Source: Physcia stellaris
Taxonomy: Eukaryota > Ascomycota > Lecanoromycetes > Caliciales > Physciaceae
Assembly (NCBI GenBank): GCA_018902385.1
Contig: JABSSW010000025.1
Location: 434,001 to 498,000 of the forward strand
DNA: 64,000 nucleotides
Direction of reading: 5' to 3'
The position numbers were made by a program, and so were the translations under genes. The notes beneath the pieces are model-generated. The model was not told the origin of the DNA. It did no database searches and worked only from the letters and a program-made list of their open reading frames with translations. Position 1 is the first letter of the stretch, and the number at the start of each line of letters is the position of its first letter. Below are positions 1 through 11,160 of this stretch, piece by piece.

Positions 1-137
1 TAACGAGTACAGTCTGCTCAAACAATCTCCCTGTCAACTCTCGGCGCCCTCACCTCGCCCTCACCTTAATGCCGTCTTCGAGTTCGAGCTCTGCTGAAGC
101 GAGAAGGAACGCGTACTCGAGGCGCCGTTGACGTCCT

Positions 138-2148
138 TCAAGGCCGTTTTGGAGGTACTATTTCTCGATTGTATCGAGATTTTCGTACAGGCGGCGGAGG
201 CGGCGGAGGCGGCGAGGATTTCTTGTCAGGCTCTCTCGTCGCCGTGGTGTTTGTCAGCTTCTTCGATCTCGGCTTTCTCGCTTTTGGTGCGTGTTTGGTG
301 GGCGATTCTTTCGTTGGTGATAATGGAGGCTCTAGTCGTACAGGACTCCATGGAAACATTACTGGTGAGGAGGCAGATCTCTCCGGAGGGGGTAAAACAA
401 CATCTGTATGCAACGTTGGTGGTTTCTTTTTGGGCGACTGCTTTCTACTCCTCTTCTTCGTTTCGGGTTCTATATCACCCATGCATCAATTCGTCGTTTG
501 TTCAACGATTTGAAAATCTGTAAATCAATTTTTCATCGCTTTAAAAATCGCGTAAATAACACGTTGATTAACGATTTCGAAATTCATTTTTTGAGCATCG
601 TCATAATGATTTTTCGCTTTTTTTTTTGTTTTGTTTAATTTTCAACTTCATCATATCTTTGTTGATTATCTTGTGCAATTGAATTTCCGTTTGAGCTGCA
701 ATCGTGGCCTTAGTGAGTTTGTCAATAGCCGCAGAACGTTGAGCAGTAGATATTTCCGGATGCTTCAACCGCTCAGCCAGAAGAGTGGTATCTGAAGCGT
801 TGTGAGGAGTAAACACAGTTGGAAGAGCAACACGACCGTGCTCCGTTACCAACTGCAGTTGAGGCGGTGTAGATGTCCCCTTCGGTATATCTGACTCCGA
901 AGATGTCTTCGGGAGTTTTGCTAATACAATTTCAGGATCAAATGGTACTAATCCAGCTTCGCGCCAAGCGGAGGCGATATTTCCTGGCGTCATTCCTTGA
1001 TGCCTGGCTGGCTGTACGAGTTCTAGAAAATCGACGACATCAACGTTGTAATATTTTTCGTATCGAATGAGTTCGCGAAAAAATTTTCGATAATAATGAG
1101 CGAAAAAATCGAAAATGTTCACATCGAGAAATTGTAAAAAATCAATAAAATGAGAAAACAGACAAAAAAATACTATTTTATGAACAACGCAAAAACGAAT
1201 GATTTCGTTCGTAATGTGCGAATCATGATCGTCAACGATGAACATACGATATTCACTCGTGATTTTAATAAAAAATTCAAAAAATTGTTGAAATCATTTA
1301 AAATTTATGACGTTGTTCGTTCAATCATTTTCGCTCATAACGATGTTGTTTTTTTGTTTCAATACCTCCACCCATGCTTTCTGTATTTGCTTGCCCTTGA
1401 ATATGAACCAACCAGGAAGTTTCTTTCCTGTTGCAGACACGCATTCGATAAGCGATACCCATTCTCTACTGCCGTTCTGTATCATAGTAACAATCTGATC
1501 CCTGCGGCAATAAACGCGTTGTTTACCCTGAAGCCCTCGGGCGAAGCCCTTCTCGTCCATGTTCCAAGTATCCTTCAACTGAATGTTGTACTCTTTCACC
1601 TTGGAGTCGTAGAACTCGAACCAATCAGACAATCGTTGTGGACTGTGCATCAAAGCCCTTTCTTTGTCTAGACACGCAATGATTCGAGACTCCAGTATGG
1701 GATGCCGCCTAACGAACTTCTGCTGCCAATTTTTGCCTAGTGGTTTCGTGTCCCCTTTGGATACTAGTATTTCTTTAACGCTGAAGCGGATTTGATCTGC
1801 TACTGGTGGCCAGCCCCAAGCGGCTAATTGCATTATCCAATTGACAAGCTCCAGCTCCTCGGCCGGGGTCAGCCGTTGTTCATGTCGGTGAGCGTGCCTC
1901 CGAGTCTGCCGAGGATTTTCTGGACGTAAATGATTTTGTAAAGTAATATTATTGATATTTGTTCGCAACGCATAATTTCGAATAGTGAGTTTTCGCATAT
2001 GAAAATCTCTCGCATTTTGAAAAACAATCATATCGTTATTGTAATTTTTAACGATTTCGGTTATACGTTTTTCGCGAAACATCTCATTTTGATATTGTGA
2101 TTCGTCGATATTCGAAACATCGAAATCTCAAGTATCGATGTTAGTCAT
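138..2148 (-). pseudogene. Fot1/pogo transposase, broken
   Basis: The N-terminal part (from about 2148) carries the CENP-B-like helix-turn-helix region (LTPAEELELVNWI, then KNWQQKFVRRHP). The DDE_1 catalytic core follows, with the first Asp in TWNMDEKGF near 1570 and the second in the FIVDDHDSH block near 1235, where most relatives read DGHGSH. The motif PGNIASAWREAGLVPFDP near 950-1000 is typical of the family. Between 1245 and 1321 the same frame continues (TNN, FQQFFEFF, ITSEYRM) but holds two TGA stops of the kind produced from CGA and TGG, and another TGA sits a few codons after the ATG at 2148. The open stretch at 138-482, ending VRKSRYNREIVPPKRP, resembles the basic proline-rich tail of such transposases, in a shifted frame; that link is inference. 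Confidence 0.8.
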
Positions 2149-2229
2149 AATGCGTTGATTTAATAATAGTGAAATTGAGAAACAAGGAGGATTGGTGAAA
2201 AGTTCGAATGAGATTTTCAGATGTGAACC

Positions 2230-2299
2230 CTGACTAATCCTAACCAACCCTAACCCGTGACCCATTACTAGGTTTGACCCACTTCCGGGTGTAAACGAG
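2230..2299 (-). repeat. Terminal inverted repeat of the Fot1-like element
   Basis: Read on the minus strand from 2299 inward, it begins CTCGTTTACACCCGGAAGTG and continues with GGGTCA and GTAATGGGTCACGGGTTAGG. It is flanked outside by TA. About 44 of 46 bases in its core equal the arms of the MITE at 60412-60570. It contains isolated CCCTAAC units but is not telomeric. Confidence 0.75.
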
Positions 2300-4266
2300 T
2301 AGTATGTTTCATCCAGCTTGGAGTCTGACGTCGATCACGAAGTCCTTCGTGTGCGCCGCAATCTAGCTTCGACGTACATGCACAGTGCTGCACTTGTTTC
2401 ATCCCACTCCTCCTTCGGGACATCTCTTACGCCGACTGGCGTCATCCTGATTGAACATATGTCACATTGCGGCGTGCAAAGAGTCAAGGAGAACTGTGAT
2501 ACTACGGGGTCTGAGAATCAGCCCCACGAAGGGTCGAAGGAATGGCTGATGCCCCGTGCCTCTCAGGTTTAAGCGATCAGGCAAAACGAAAATGGAATGA
2601 ACAAGGGTTCCTCGTTCATCTACGGAGTGCACATCCATATTGTTGGCTATGCGCCTACAATAAACGAAACTTACCCCACCCTTTCTGGATATTAATTCAC
2701 TCCACTTGACAGCTATGCCGTACAGCCGTAGGAATAACATACGGGGTATTCTATTACGGCTACAAAGTGGCGCGCAAACAGACGTGCCGGTCGCTTTCTT
2801 CTGCCTGCGGTAATTCTTTTGCATCGCCCAGAGACCGTTAGTCTACTGTCCCTCAGCGTTTCCCTCAGAAGTTTCGGGTGGCGAGCATCGTGGATAAACG
2901 TTGGATTTACCATAACCTGGATAAACGTTGGATTTACCATATTGGCATCCAATCCCTCGAAAATGGCTCTGTTATTTTTCGAAGATAGGTATATAAGTAG
3001 GCTAGTGAAAAGGTGATATTGCACGAGCCCCTCTAATTCTTAGTATACAACAAGTTACTTGGCTTGATTGGTAGGAGCTGAACGACTTTCAATTCGATTC
3101 TCTACACATCTGTCAGCGAAGCTCAACATACATGAAACGCCATCAATCATTTTTGTGATCCAAAAGACACCTCCAGTAGCAAGTTCGACTGGTTGCATGT
3201 TATGGCAGTCGATAACCGCTAGGGGTGCTGGTTCAGCATTGAAAGTTCATAAGTAACCCAGATTCTGGCGGAGCTTGATTCGCTCAGAGACGGCTTCGCT
3301 GCCTCTACCGGTCCACGCTTGATCAAGATCACCTGAACGGAAATGATTCACACACTGGATCCTGTGGCTCTGGATATTACCAGTCTCGAGGAGCCTCAAG
3401 GAACTTTTGAGTATTTCCATTCATCACATTTGTTGTTATCGCTCCACCGACGATTTGTTATCGCTGCACCGACGGTTTTGAAGAACGAATATCGTCCACA
3501 GCTGGCGGAAAATGTTATTCCAGAGAAGCTAACCTTTTCCTTAGCACAGCTTCTGTATAGAGAGATAAGCGTGCGTTGCAGTATCGGTGATTCCGATACC
3601 TCGTTGGTATGTCTGCCATCTATTTGAGAACGCAAATACTATTGTTAGTCATGCTGGCGGTGCCGGCCACGTGAAGATTGCGGGCTTCTCCGGTTCTCGG
3701 GAAGCCAATTCTTCTTGATCGCCTGAAGAAACGTGGAGTGCCGTGGACTGCCAATTAGAGATTCTACGTTGCGGCAATTTTTCTTTGACCCGTACACCAT
3801 AAAAGGCATGGGCCAGTCCAGAATCCCTCGGGAACTTGCCGTGGTTGGCTCCAAGCCCTAGCTTCGCTTACCGTGCATGCATTAGTCGAATGCCTCTGTA
3901 TTCGTCAGAGCCTCGGCAGAGAAGTACTTCAGATACAATTGGTAGAGTTTCGGTTAGCAGACCTAGCTGCTGGACGAAAAAGAAATGACAAAGGTTCAGC
4001 TGTCCTTATGAGCCCCTCCAAAGGCTGACATCCAGGTGATGGCTTACCGTTGACTAACTTCTTAACGCATGATTTTCAAGTAGGCGACACGCTCTGGACG
4101 GCCTTGATGTATACGAATACCCAATGGGGCCAAGTGCTCGGCCGCCTACAATCATCCATCGCTACATTAAAGAGGGGCTCCTTCAAAGACGGCCACGCTG
4201 TTCCTCGCTTTACTTTCGTCCAACTGAGACTTTGTTGAATGAACAACGTTATAATATTTTTCGAGA
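2300..4266. other. Long region without a recognised gene
   Basis: Open frames here (for example 2462-2824 minus and 3343-3627 plus) match no family I recognise and lack a convincing start and splice pattern. At 3343-3710 a plus-strand frame could continue through a GTATGT...TTAG intron into HAGGAGHVKIAGFSG, which could be a small relic, but I cannot name it. A 25-bp tandem duplication lies at 2891-2940. The last few hundred bases should hold the promoter of the oxidase gene. Confidence 0.5.
2891..2940. repeat. 25-bp unit, two tandem copies
   Basis: TGGATAAACGTTGGATTTAC followed by CATA occurs twice head to tail, nearly identical. It lies in non-coding sequence. Confidence 0.8.
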
Positions 4267-6076
4267 ATGTATAGAATATTAAACGCAATAGTCTTCGTCG
4301 CCTGCCTGTTCGTACAGATCGCAGCGCCGGTACCACTCACGTTAAAGAGGTTTCCCTCGGCGGATCAGTCGTCTTCAATTTCTACCAGTGTATCACTGGT
4401 CCAGGGGCAACTAGGCCCGCGCTTGTCCAAGCATGCGGCGCTCTACTTTCCTAACAGCCCGAAATATGCAAACCTGACTGAGCGATTCAGCTTATCAGCC
4501 AAATCAGACTTCGCTGTTGTGATGGTGCCTGGCGTGGAAAATGATGTAGCAGCTACGGTCTGATATCCTTGGCAACATGAGCAAGTCGATATTGACAGAT
4601 GACAACTAGGTTCGATTCGCGAGCAGACACAACATCCCATTTCTCGCTGTTAACAAGGCTCATGGTACCGCGCTGGACCTTTCGAATGTCCATCATGGTA
4701 TTTCCATTTACGTCAATGCACTGGATAGCATTTCCATCGATAAAAGCGGCAACACTGCGACTCTAGGCGGTGGTACTTTCCAAGATCAAGTCGTAAGGTT
4801 TTTGGATTCGCATGGAAAAGCCTCCTGTAATGACCTTCTCATCAATCAAGCACAACTTCTTCCAGCTAATCTCTTTCAGCAAGCGGCGCCTGTGCTTGTG
4901 TCGGTATGATGGGCCCGGGGCTCGGCGGGGGGTTCGGACGCTACCAAGGGTTCTTTGGCCTTGTCCTGGACAACATTGTCGAGATGGATGTTGTCTTGGC
5001 CGATGGTTCTTTGGTAAAGGTTTCGGATTCTTCTCACGCTGACTTGTATTGGGGCATGCGAGGTGCTGGGCACAACTTTGGCATCGTAACCAAATTCAAA
5101 TACAGGATATACGACAACCCGGCTCCCAGTTGGACGATCGTGACGCTCATCCTGACACAAGAAAACCTTGAAGAATTCTTCACACGGATAAACAAGCTCA
5201 GTACGGACCAGCCCAGAGCTTTGACAGCTTACGCTGCAATTGCTGTCAATCCCCAGATCAGCACGACCGAGGTACATCTGCCAACATGAAAAGCTCGCAA
5301 GATACTGACTCTTATCACAGCCGGTCATCATTTCCGTCTTTGAATACGGGGGGCCTGCCTCCGATCTTGCACCCATCCTTGAACCATTTCGAGCGCTCGG
5401 GCCCGTGCTTGATACGAACACCACGGTGTCTACCAGTGAGAGCGCGCATGCCGCCGGTTCAGGTCTCACAGACGACGTCTGCAAGCATACTGGCTCGTGG
5501 AAACTATTCCCTGCTGGGCTCCTGAGATACAACATAACTACCATGCGGGCAGTGTACAACCTGCACAAGGATCTAGTCACGAAGCATCCCGAGTTCAGCA
5601 GGTCTATTGTGCAATGTGAAAATTATCCGATGCAGGGTGTTCAGTCCATCGATAGTGCTAGTACGGCGTACGCACATCGTGATGATAATATCCTCGTGTA
5701 AGCACCACCTGTTTGCGGAGTTTATTGACTCGCTCGTCTTTCTCTGCTCTGCTGTGCTGTATTCAACATTGACCATACGCACACCGTGAGCCAGCGAACA
5801 AACTTGCTGACCGTTCTTAGATCAATGAGTGCGGTCTACCCGGACCCATCCGGCGATACTATCGCAACGACCTACGGACGACAGGCCAGAGCGTTGTTCC
5901 ATGGTGGAGATTTCGCGGGCAAACCCTTGAATACTTACGTCAATTATGCTTCCGACACTGAGAGCCCGGAACAGTTGTACGGGTACGAGCTCTGGAGGCA
6001 ACAGCGATTGAAGGCGCTGAAGCGAAAGTATGATCCACAGAACAATTTTGGCTTTTATAACCCGATCATCCAATAA
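4267..6076 (+). CDS. Secreted berberine-bridge-enzyme-like FAD-linked oxidoreductase
   Basis: Five exons: 4267-4557, 4610-4826, 4880-5271, 5321-5697, 5821-6076. All junctions are GT...AG and in phase, giving about 510 residues, normal for the family. The N-terminus MYRILNAIVFVACLFVQIA is a signal peptide. The FAD_binding_4 (PP-loop) domain follows: FASRHNIPFLAVNKAHGTA, whose His is in the place of the covalent FAD-binding His, then GGGTFQDQV, then GACACVGMMGPGLGGGFGR, with the second FAD-linking Cys region. The C-terminal BBE domain ends KRKYDPQNNFGFYNPI, as is standard. Such enzymes oxidise alcohols, sugars or alkaloid/terpenoid intermediates outside the cell or in vesicles, and in fungi often sit in secondary-metabolite clusters. 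The substrate here is unknown. The fourth intron (5698-5820, 123 bp) is longer than the others. Confidence 0.9.
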
Positions 6077-7037
6077 GAGGTTGAACTGGATTTGATGATA
6101 AGGTTGTTCAAGGGTCTCGAGACCGATGCACTTGAAATGAGAAGAATTGAAACAGAGACCATTCGTTGACACCTATTTCGAATTTCCTTCTATTCGCGTG
6201 AGGAGGTGTGAGGAGATTGAGAGAAGCGGTCGTAGATCTGGCGAAAGGTGGCTAAAGCGAAACACTGAACTCGCGTGGCTGGAGAAAGTGGCTGGAGATA
6301 TTTGCGATTCGTTCGGCTAGGAAGTAGAATGCAAGGAGTACCCGAATACCTACATGTATCTTCCCCTCACGTAGTACTATCGTACCTGTGTCGGTCATGG
6401 TTGAGTCCATAAACTGAAGCCCAAGACATTCTTCGATACAGGGTGATGCATCAAAGATTGGGAGTCTATTTGACGTGCAACTGGTGTGTGCCACTTCCCT
6501 ACATTCACTTTTTGCAACCTCACAGGATATTGCAGCCGGTCTAGATCCCAAGGAACGAGACCTGTGTTGGCATCCCGTGGTTTACATCATACCAATCGAA
6601 GTTTTCAAGCCTAGTACCTAGCACGACGATGACTAGATAGTACTCTTCCAGACTCAAGCTTCAGGGTTTTTCCAATGCTTTCACCTATATCAAAGGGTCT
6701 CTCCGCCGTACTGAACACTGGGATATACAAAACCATTCTCAGTCGTCCCATACTTGTTTGAAGAGGAACAATTTTCAGCTTCGTTGGCATGGACCCCCAA
6801 CCTGTCTCCATGTGCCAAGACAATCCAATAAGCCACATACTCCATTTGGGGTGATGCGTGACCATTGTCCATGAGCATCGGCAACAGGAGATGCACTCGC
6901 TTCTCACAGTAGCGGGTGATAGAAGAGCGTGAAAGTTGATAAATACCGGTCACGCTCAAATCGTGTACAAAATCTTGCGACATCCCCAGCCCAGCATAAT
7001 CAGGCCTCAATTTTTCCCTTCGATTGAAGATCTCACA
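6077..7037. other. Intergenic region, no gene supported
   Basis: Minus-strand open stretches at 6252-6551 and 6611-7010 lie in different frames and match no family I know. They could be remains of one decayed minus-strand gene, but I see no motif. The last 200 bases should carry the promoter of the secreted protein that follows. Confidence 0.45.
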
Positions 7038-7918
7038 ATGAAGTTCATACCAACACTTTCGCTCTTAAGTCTTTGTCCAAGTATAGCCTGGAGTGCAAGA
7101 TGTAACGCGGACAACGTACTCCGCGCTCTTCGTGCCAATCAGGCTAAAGCCTCGCCATTTTGCAGTACATACACGTCAGCACCGACAAGTCAACCTCTGC
7201 CAACTTACGTCTCGCAATACCCGGCTTCCCGCGTTGCGTCTGCCTGTTCGTGCCTGATTACAAGTAGTATAAGCTCAAGCACACCCCCGAGCACGTGCCT
7301 GAGCACCTCATCAGCAACATCGACGGTCTCTTCAACGGCGACTGCTGATGCGTGCAAGAGTGAACGGATCATCAATGGAAACTTTCAAACCCTAGACGGC
7401 AATCAGCCCGCATCATGGTTCTTCGCGCCCAAGGTGCAGAGCCCGGGTAGTTCTTCAGTCACTAACTCTTCCATCTCATGCAATAACGTGGTCGCGTAAG
7501 TTTCCATGCTCTCTCTCTGTTTGAGATAGTCATTCAAACACCAGCCATACTGATGCTGTCTAGAAATCTTTATGTCCTCGAAAACAGCCCTAACAACTTT
7601 GTGGGTACCACCACCTACATCCAGCAGACTACACGTCCCCTCTGTCTATATACGACCTACAAACTCACCTACACCTCGCGAATCTCTATTATAAACGATG
7701 GTTCATTTCGCAGGGCCTGCTCGGTGCGTATATCCATTGACGGTCAGACATTGGTATTCATTGGGCCACCGAATGGGGATAGGCCCCCTTTTGAGACGGA
7801 AACACGGGAGACTACCTTCGCGGGCATGAGTGGACAAACGTTCAGGGTGGATTTCCAATGCTTTGCTCCCGGTGGCTCCTATACCATTGATGATATCAGC
7901 ATTGTTGGGATATCTTAG
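7038..7918 (+). CDS. Secreted Ser/Thr-rich protein with C-terminal beta-sandwich-like domain
   Basis: Two exons, 7038-7495 and 7564-7918; the 68-bp intron GTAAGT...TAG keeps phase, giving 270 residues. The start ATG at 7038 opens a clean signal peptide (MKFIPTLSLLSLCPSIAWSA). A conserved Cys-containing head follows (CNADNVLRALRA ... FCSTYT ... ASACSC), then a Ser/Thr-rich linker around residues 80-110, then a domain from about residue 115 (IINGNFQTLDGNQPASWFF ... SYTIDDISIVGIS). The phrase NGNFE/Q...W and the ending YxIDDISI recall carbohydrate-binding modules of the CBM4/9 fold, seen in many fungal extracellular proteins of unknown role. Wall or substrate binding is inference. Confidence 0.85.
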
Positions 7919-9969
7919 GATGAGTTTGAGAGCTCAGAGTTGTGATCAATCAGTCCAGGTAGATTTCTGACCGTCGTTGCGAGAGAAAAGAAGAATATGA
8001 AGAGTCTCAGTCAAAAATATCGTGTAGTACTGAGCAATGTGTGTCTTCTTGTGTATCATTTCGTGCAATTGTCAAACAATGCCATGTCCACCCCGACAAC
8101 CGATTGCTGACAAAATGAAGCTTTTCAAACCTTTGACCGAATGAACATTTGCAGTGCTTGTTGTTCTTCAGAGGTATACCAGGGAACTTTAGAGAAATAC
8201 CATACCTAGCCGCTTGATCTACCGGCAGTCACCTGCTTGGTGCTTGTGATGACCTTCAATGACTATGACATAGCGCGGCACCAGTCAGGTCGACCCAGTA
8301 GTATCATCCAAATCTTTTGGCGCTGGCCTTTGCATCTCATTGAAATCAATGAGCTCATCATTGTTGGCGTCAACACTAGTAGTCGTGATGGTATGTCAGC
8401 ATCAGCATTTCCAATCATAGTGTTCCACTTAGCTATGTGCTAATTCTCGCTTTCGAAGCTCCAATTTTTTTTTGGTTTGGTATTATCGTTTTACCAGTGG
8501 GTTTCATGGCTACTGCTAAATTCCCACACCTTTTCCTGCGTATTCGCTGGTTTTCTCAATGGTTCAAGTGGCTCAAAAGTCAATATGGCCACGACCCTGA
8601 TATTAGTGCTATCTCTCCAAAAAGTGTGATCGCACGAGTCAAAAAAAAGATATTAGGCCAAGGGTTCGATTCCAGCTTTGTCCTCACACACTATATCAAC
8701 TCATTCTGTTGAGATAGCATGGTTGCATTATTGTCTCATTATGTCTCAAGGGGGACGTGCTAAGAGTGCGAGGAGTGCTTTCTACATGTGGGCCTGGAAC
8801 GTGCCAAGCCTCGCTTAGCTCTCCACGTCAGGCTTAGCGTATCATTCTAACACAGTTCAAAGAACCCTAAGCGGGGCTGTCTGCTGTCAGCTCAACTCCA
8901 TCTCGTCGTGATATATCCGAATATCCTAACTCCATTGGTCCTCGCCTCGAAACATTGTCCCTCCAAGAGCACGCCTCGGCAAATCTACCCCACTCCCAGA
9001 ATCGACAATCGTAGAGCCCGCCCACTTCGGGACCAACGGCCATTGTGTCTTTCCGCCACAACATGAACGAGGAGTAGCTGGCTTGAAGGAGAGCAATGGT
9101 CATCTCAAATAACAAAATGCAGTGCATATTCCGAGCATCATGAGTCTTCTACTGCTAGGTGAACCTGCTTGTACTGTCATCTAAGCCTTTCTGAACTTGG
9201 CAGTCGGAAGCCTTCTTCGTTTCAGGCAAGAGAGCCGATAGCGAGCATGCTGCATATGAACAACACCTCGGTACTGCTTGTTATGAATTACAGCTCTCTG
9301 CTACCTTGCGAGATGGAACCCATCCTCGGTGAATCAGCTAAATTCCAAACATCGAAGACTGACATGTTACAGGATGTACGAAGAGTTTGTGGCTGTCTCA
9401 CTCCCCTTTTATAGGACAATGGGCTACGCAGAGGAGTCGATAAGACCATGGCGGTCAAGTGATGATGAGATGTGGGTGGATTCAGGGCACTTGAATCCCA
9501 CGCTTCGTACATGTTCCTTCCGCCTCTCGGCTTGTGAAGTTCTTACGCAAGTCACATACGGTGAACATCCTCGGTTTAATCATTCGGGCCATAATTGGAC
9601 GAGACTCTCGATAAATTACGACGGGATGTGCTCTCTGACGTGAGGTTGCGAAGATTTGAAATCGATTGGTACCAGAATTCCGACCCGCAGGGAAAGTCAC
9701 TCTTGCATGATGACTTGCATGATGACTTGCATGATGACTTGCATGCCGCCGTTGAATCCCTCTACAGCTTATACCCACTGCGTATGTTCGTGCATCAGCT
9801 GTAAGCTGCTTTCGATCTCTAGTCCATAAGGCTGCGTCACCTGTCTCGTCCATCGACCTGATAGCCGTCCTCTCCACCATAATGAGCTCAGAGCTCCTTG
9901 CCAAACGCCTGTTTGATTTTTCATAAAGAACTTCATCGAAGACGGGCTGATTCTTGAGTAATCTTCTAC
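7919..9969. other. Gene-poor region
   Basis: No gene I can support. The plus-strand frame at 8437-8712 is hydrophobic at its start (ILAFEAPIFFWFGIIVLPVG) and might be a scrap of a membrane protein. Around 8567-8675 there is a weak A-box/B-box-like pair (GTGGCTCAAAAG and GGTTCGATTCC) without a foldable tRNA. A 12-bp tandem repeat lies at 9702-9745. Confidence 0.5.
9702..9745. repeat. 12-bp tandem repeat, about 3.7 copies
   Basis: CTTGCATGATGA is repeated three times plus a partial copy (CTTGCATG). Copies are identical, which suggests recent slippage. Confidence 0.9.
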
Positions 9970-11160
9970 ATGCTCCTATCGTACCTGTTGCACGAAAAGA
10001 CACGGAGCACCATGATACTGCCTCGAGAGGCAGGCGGTATCCTCCGTGGGCCGCTGCCGGAGAATACAGCGCGAACTTCGATACTTGTGGCCATGCTTAC
10101 CCTCGCAATCTACATGTCCATCCTTGTCGACCTCAAAACTCTTACGACTTTCAAGCGGCGCAACACGTTATACTTTTGGTCCTTGCTGATAACCTCATGG
10201 GGTATCATAAGCCACTCGCTGGGAATCATCCTCAAATGGTTCGTAGGGAGCTGTCCTTGGGAGGTCCACACAGCTTTCGCATCATTCGGATGGTGGGGAA
10301 TGGTTACCGGACAGAGCTTGGTGCTCTATTCCCGACTACATCTTGTCGTCAGAGACGAACGCATACTACGCGCAGTGCTTGCAATGATCATTGCAGACTT
10401 CTGCATTTTCCAGGTGCCGACCACGATCCAGACATTCGGTAGCAATCAGTCCAATCCTGGCATGTGGCTCACAGTTTACAATGTCTATGAGCGCATTCAG
10501 CTTATCGTCTTCACCCTCCAGGAATCCATCATCTCGGTAATCTACATCCATGCTGCAGTCAATCTCCTCAGCCCTAGCGACCCCGATGAGACGCGCCATA
10601 CGAAGAAATTCCTTATATACCTGAACCTTCTCTGCATTGGGTTAGACATTGCATTTGTCGGTGAGGTCTTCAGTGGAGAATGGGTCTACAAAACAGGCAC
10701 TCAATCGCTGGCGTATGCAATCAAACTGACGATCGAGTTCGTGGTGCTGAACAAGCTGATGGAGGTTTATCGACTAGGCCCAGGCTCTTGCACCTCTTGT
10801 CGGCGCAGGTTCAGCCAGCCAGGTATCTCTGGCGGTCGGTCAAGACTCGAAGCAACCGGACGTGCTGCAAGACCTGCATTGAAGAGGAATGGGAGTTCGT
10901 CACAATCGGGGGTCATGACGCATGGCTGGCCTAGAAAGAGTAGGGGCTTGGAGAGGCTGGGGCCTTTCGAGGAGGAAGAGTTGATTGGGTGTTCATCGCC
11001 GCGAGATACAGGCGCTGATATGGATCTGACAGCGTCGCCGACGTCAGTCAGGTTCGCGAAGAACGAGAGGGATATTGTCGTAACGACTAAGATTACTACG
11101 TTGAGCCACAATGCAGATCGTGGCCAGGGTAGCCAATCATTTACCATGGCTGCACCTTAG
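9970..11160 (+). CDS. DUF7703-type integral membrane protein
   Basis: A single exon of 396 codons. The core holds about seven hydrophobic segments: ILVAMLTLAIYMSIL, LYFWSLLITSWGIISHSLGI, GWWGMVTGQSLVLYSRLHLV, AVLAMIIADFCIF, IVFTLQESIISVIYI, FLIYLNLLCIGLDIAFV and LAYAIKLTIEFVVLN. The phrase GWWGMVTGQSLVLYSRLHLV with a later ERIQ...QESIIS is characteristic of the fungal DUF7703 family, whose function is unknown. The last ~130 residues are polar, Ser/Arg-rich and probably cytosolic. The second ATG at 10012 (context CACCATGA, protein beginning MILPREAGG) is a better start than the one at 9970. No intron is needed. Confidence 0.85.
   Translation: MLLSYLLHEKTRSTMILPREAGGILRGPLPENTARTSILVAMLTLAIYMSILVDLKTLTTFKRRNTLYFWSLLITSWGIISHSLGIILKWFVGSCPWEVHTAFASFGWWGMVTGQSLVLYSRLHLVVRDERILRAVLAMIIADFCIFQVPTTIQTFGSNQSNPGMWLTVYNVYERIQLIVFTLQESIISVIYIHAAVNLLSPSDPDETRHTKKFLIYLNLLCIGLDIAFVGEVFSGEWVYKTGTQSLAYAIKLTIEFVVLNKLMEVYRLGPGSCTSCRRRFSQPGISGGRSRLEATGRAARPALKRNGSSSQSGVMTHGWPRKSRGLERLGPFEEEELIGCSSPRDTGADMDLTASPTSVRFAKNERDIVVTTKITTLSHNADRGQGSQSFTMAAP

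Larger units (their letters stand above)
1..2299 (-). mobile_element. Fot1/pogo-type DNA transposon (Tc1-mariner superfamily), decayed, left end off window
   Basis: The element reads right to left. Its right terminal repeat lies at about 2230-2299, followed by TA at 2300-2301, the target expected for the pogo family. Inside is a transposase reading from 2148 toward 138. Bases 1-137 are presumably its 3' untranslated part; the left terminal repeat is not in the window. Base composition is patchy: 1020-1370 and 1915-2215 are AT-rich and full of C-to-T/G-to-A type change, whereas 690-1020 and 1370-1910 look like normal coding DNA. The ends match the MITE at 60412-60570 almost exactly over about 45 bases. 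Confidence 0.85.

Noticed and set aside
1-10. TAACGAGTAC at the window start as the left terminal repeat of the Fot1-like element
   Set aside because: It is in the wrong orientation for a left end and lacks the rest of the conserved arm.
2235-2260. CCCTAACC-type units resembling telomeric repeats (also at 60460-60540)
   Set aside because: Only one or two units each, embedded in the terminal inverted repeats of Fot1-like elements and not in arrays.
8567-8680. Possible tRNA or tRNA-derived SINE (GTGGCTCAAAAG and GGTTCGATTCC)
   Set aside because: The T-arm around TTCGATT pairs at only two positions and no acceptor stem or anticodon arm can be formed. Only the box-B-like string is convincing.
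9482-10003. Open frame of about 170 codons on the minus strand
   Set aside because: It overlaps the DUF7703 gene start and the 12-bp repeat (giving a SHHA-type repeat in protein), has no family motif, and is best seen as a shadow.
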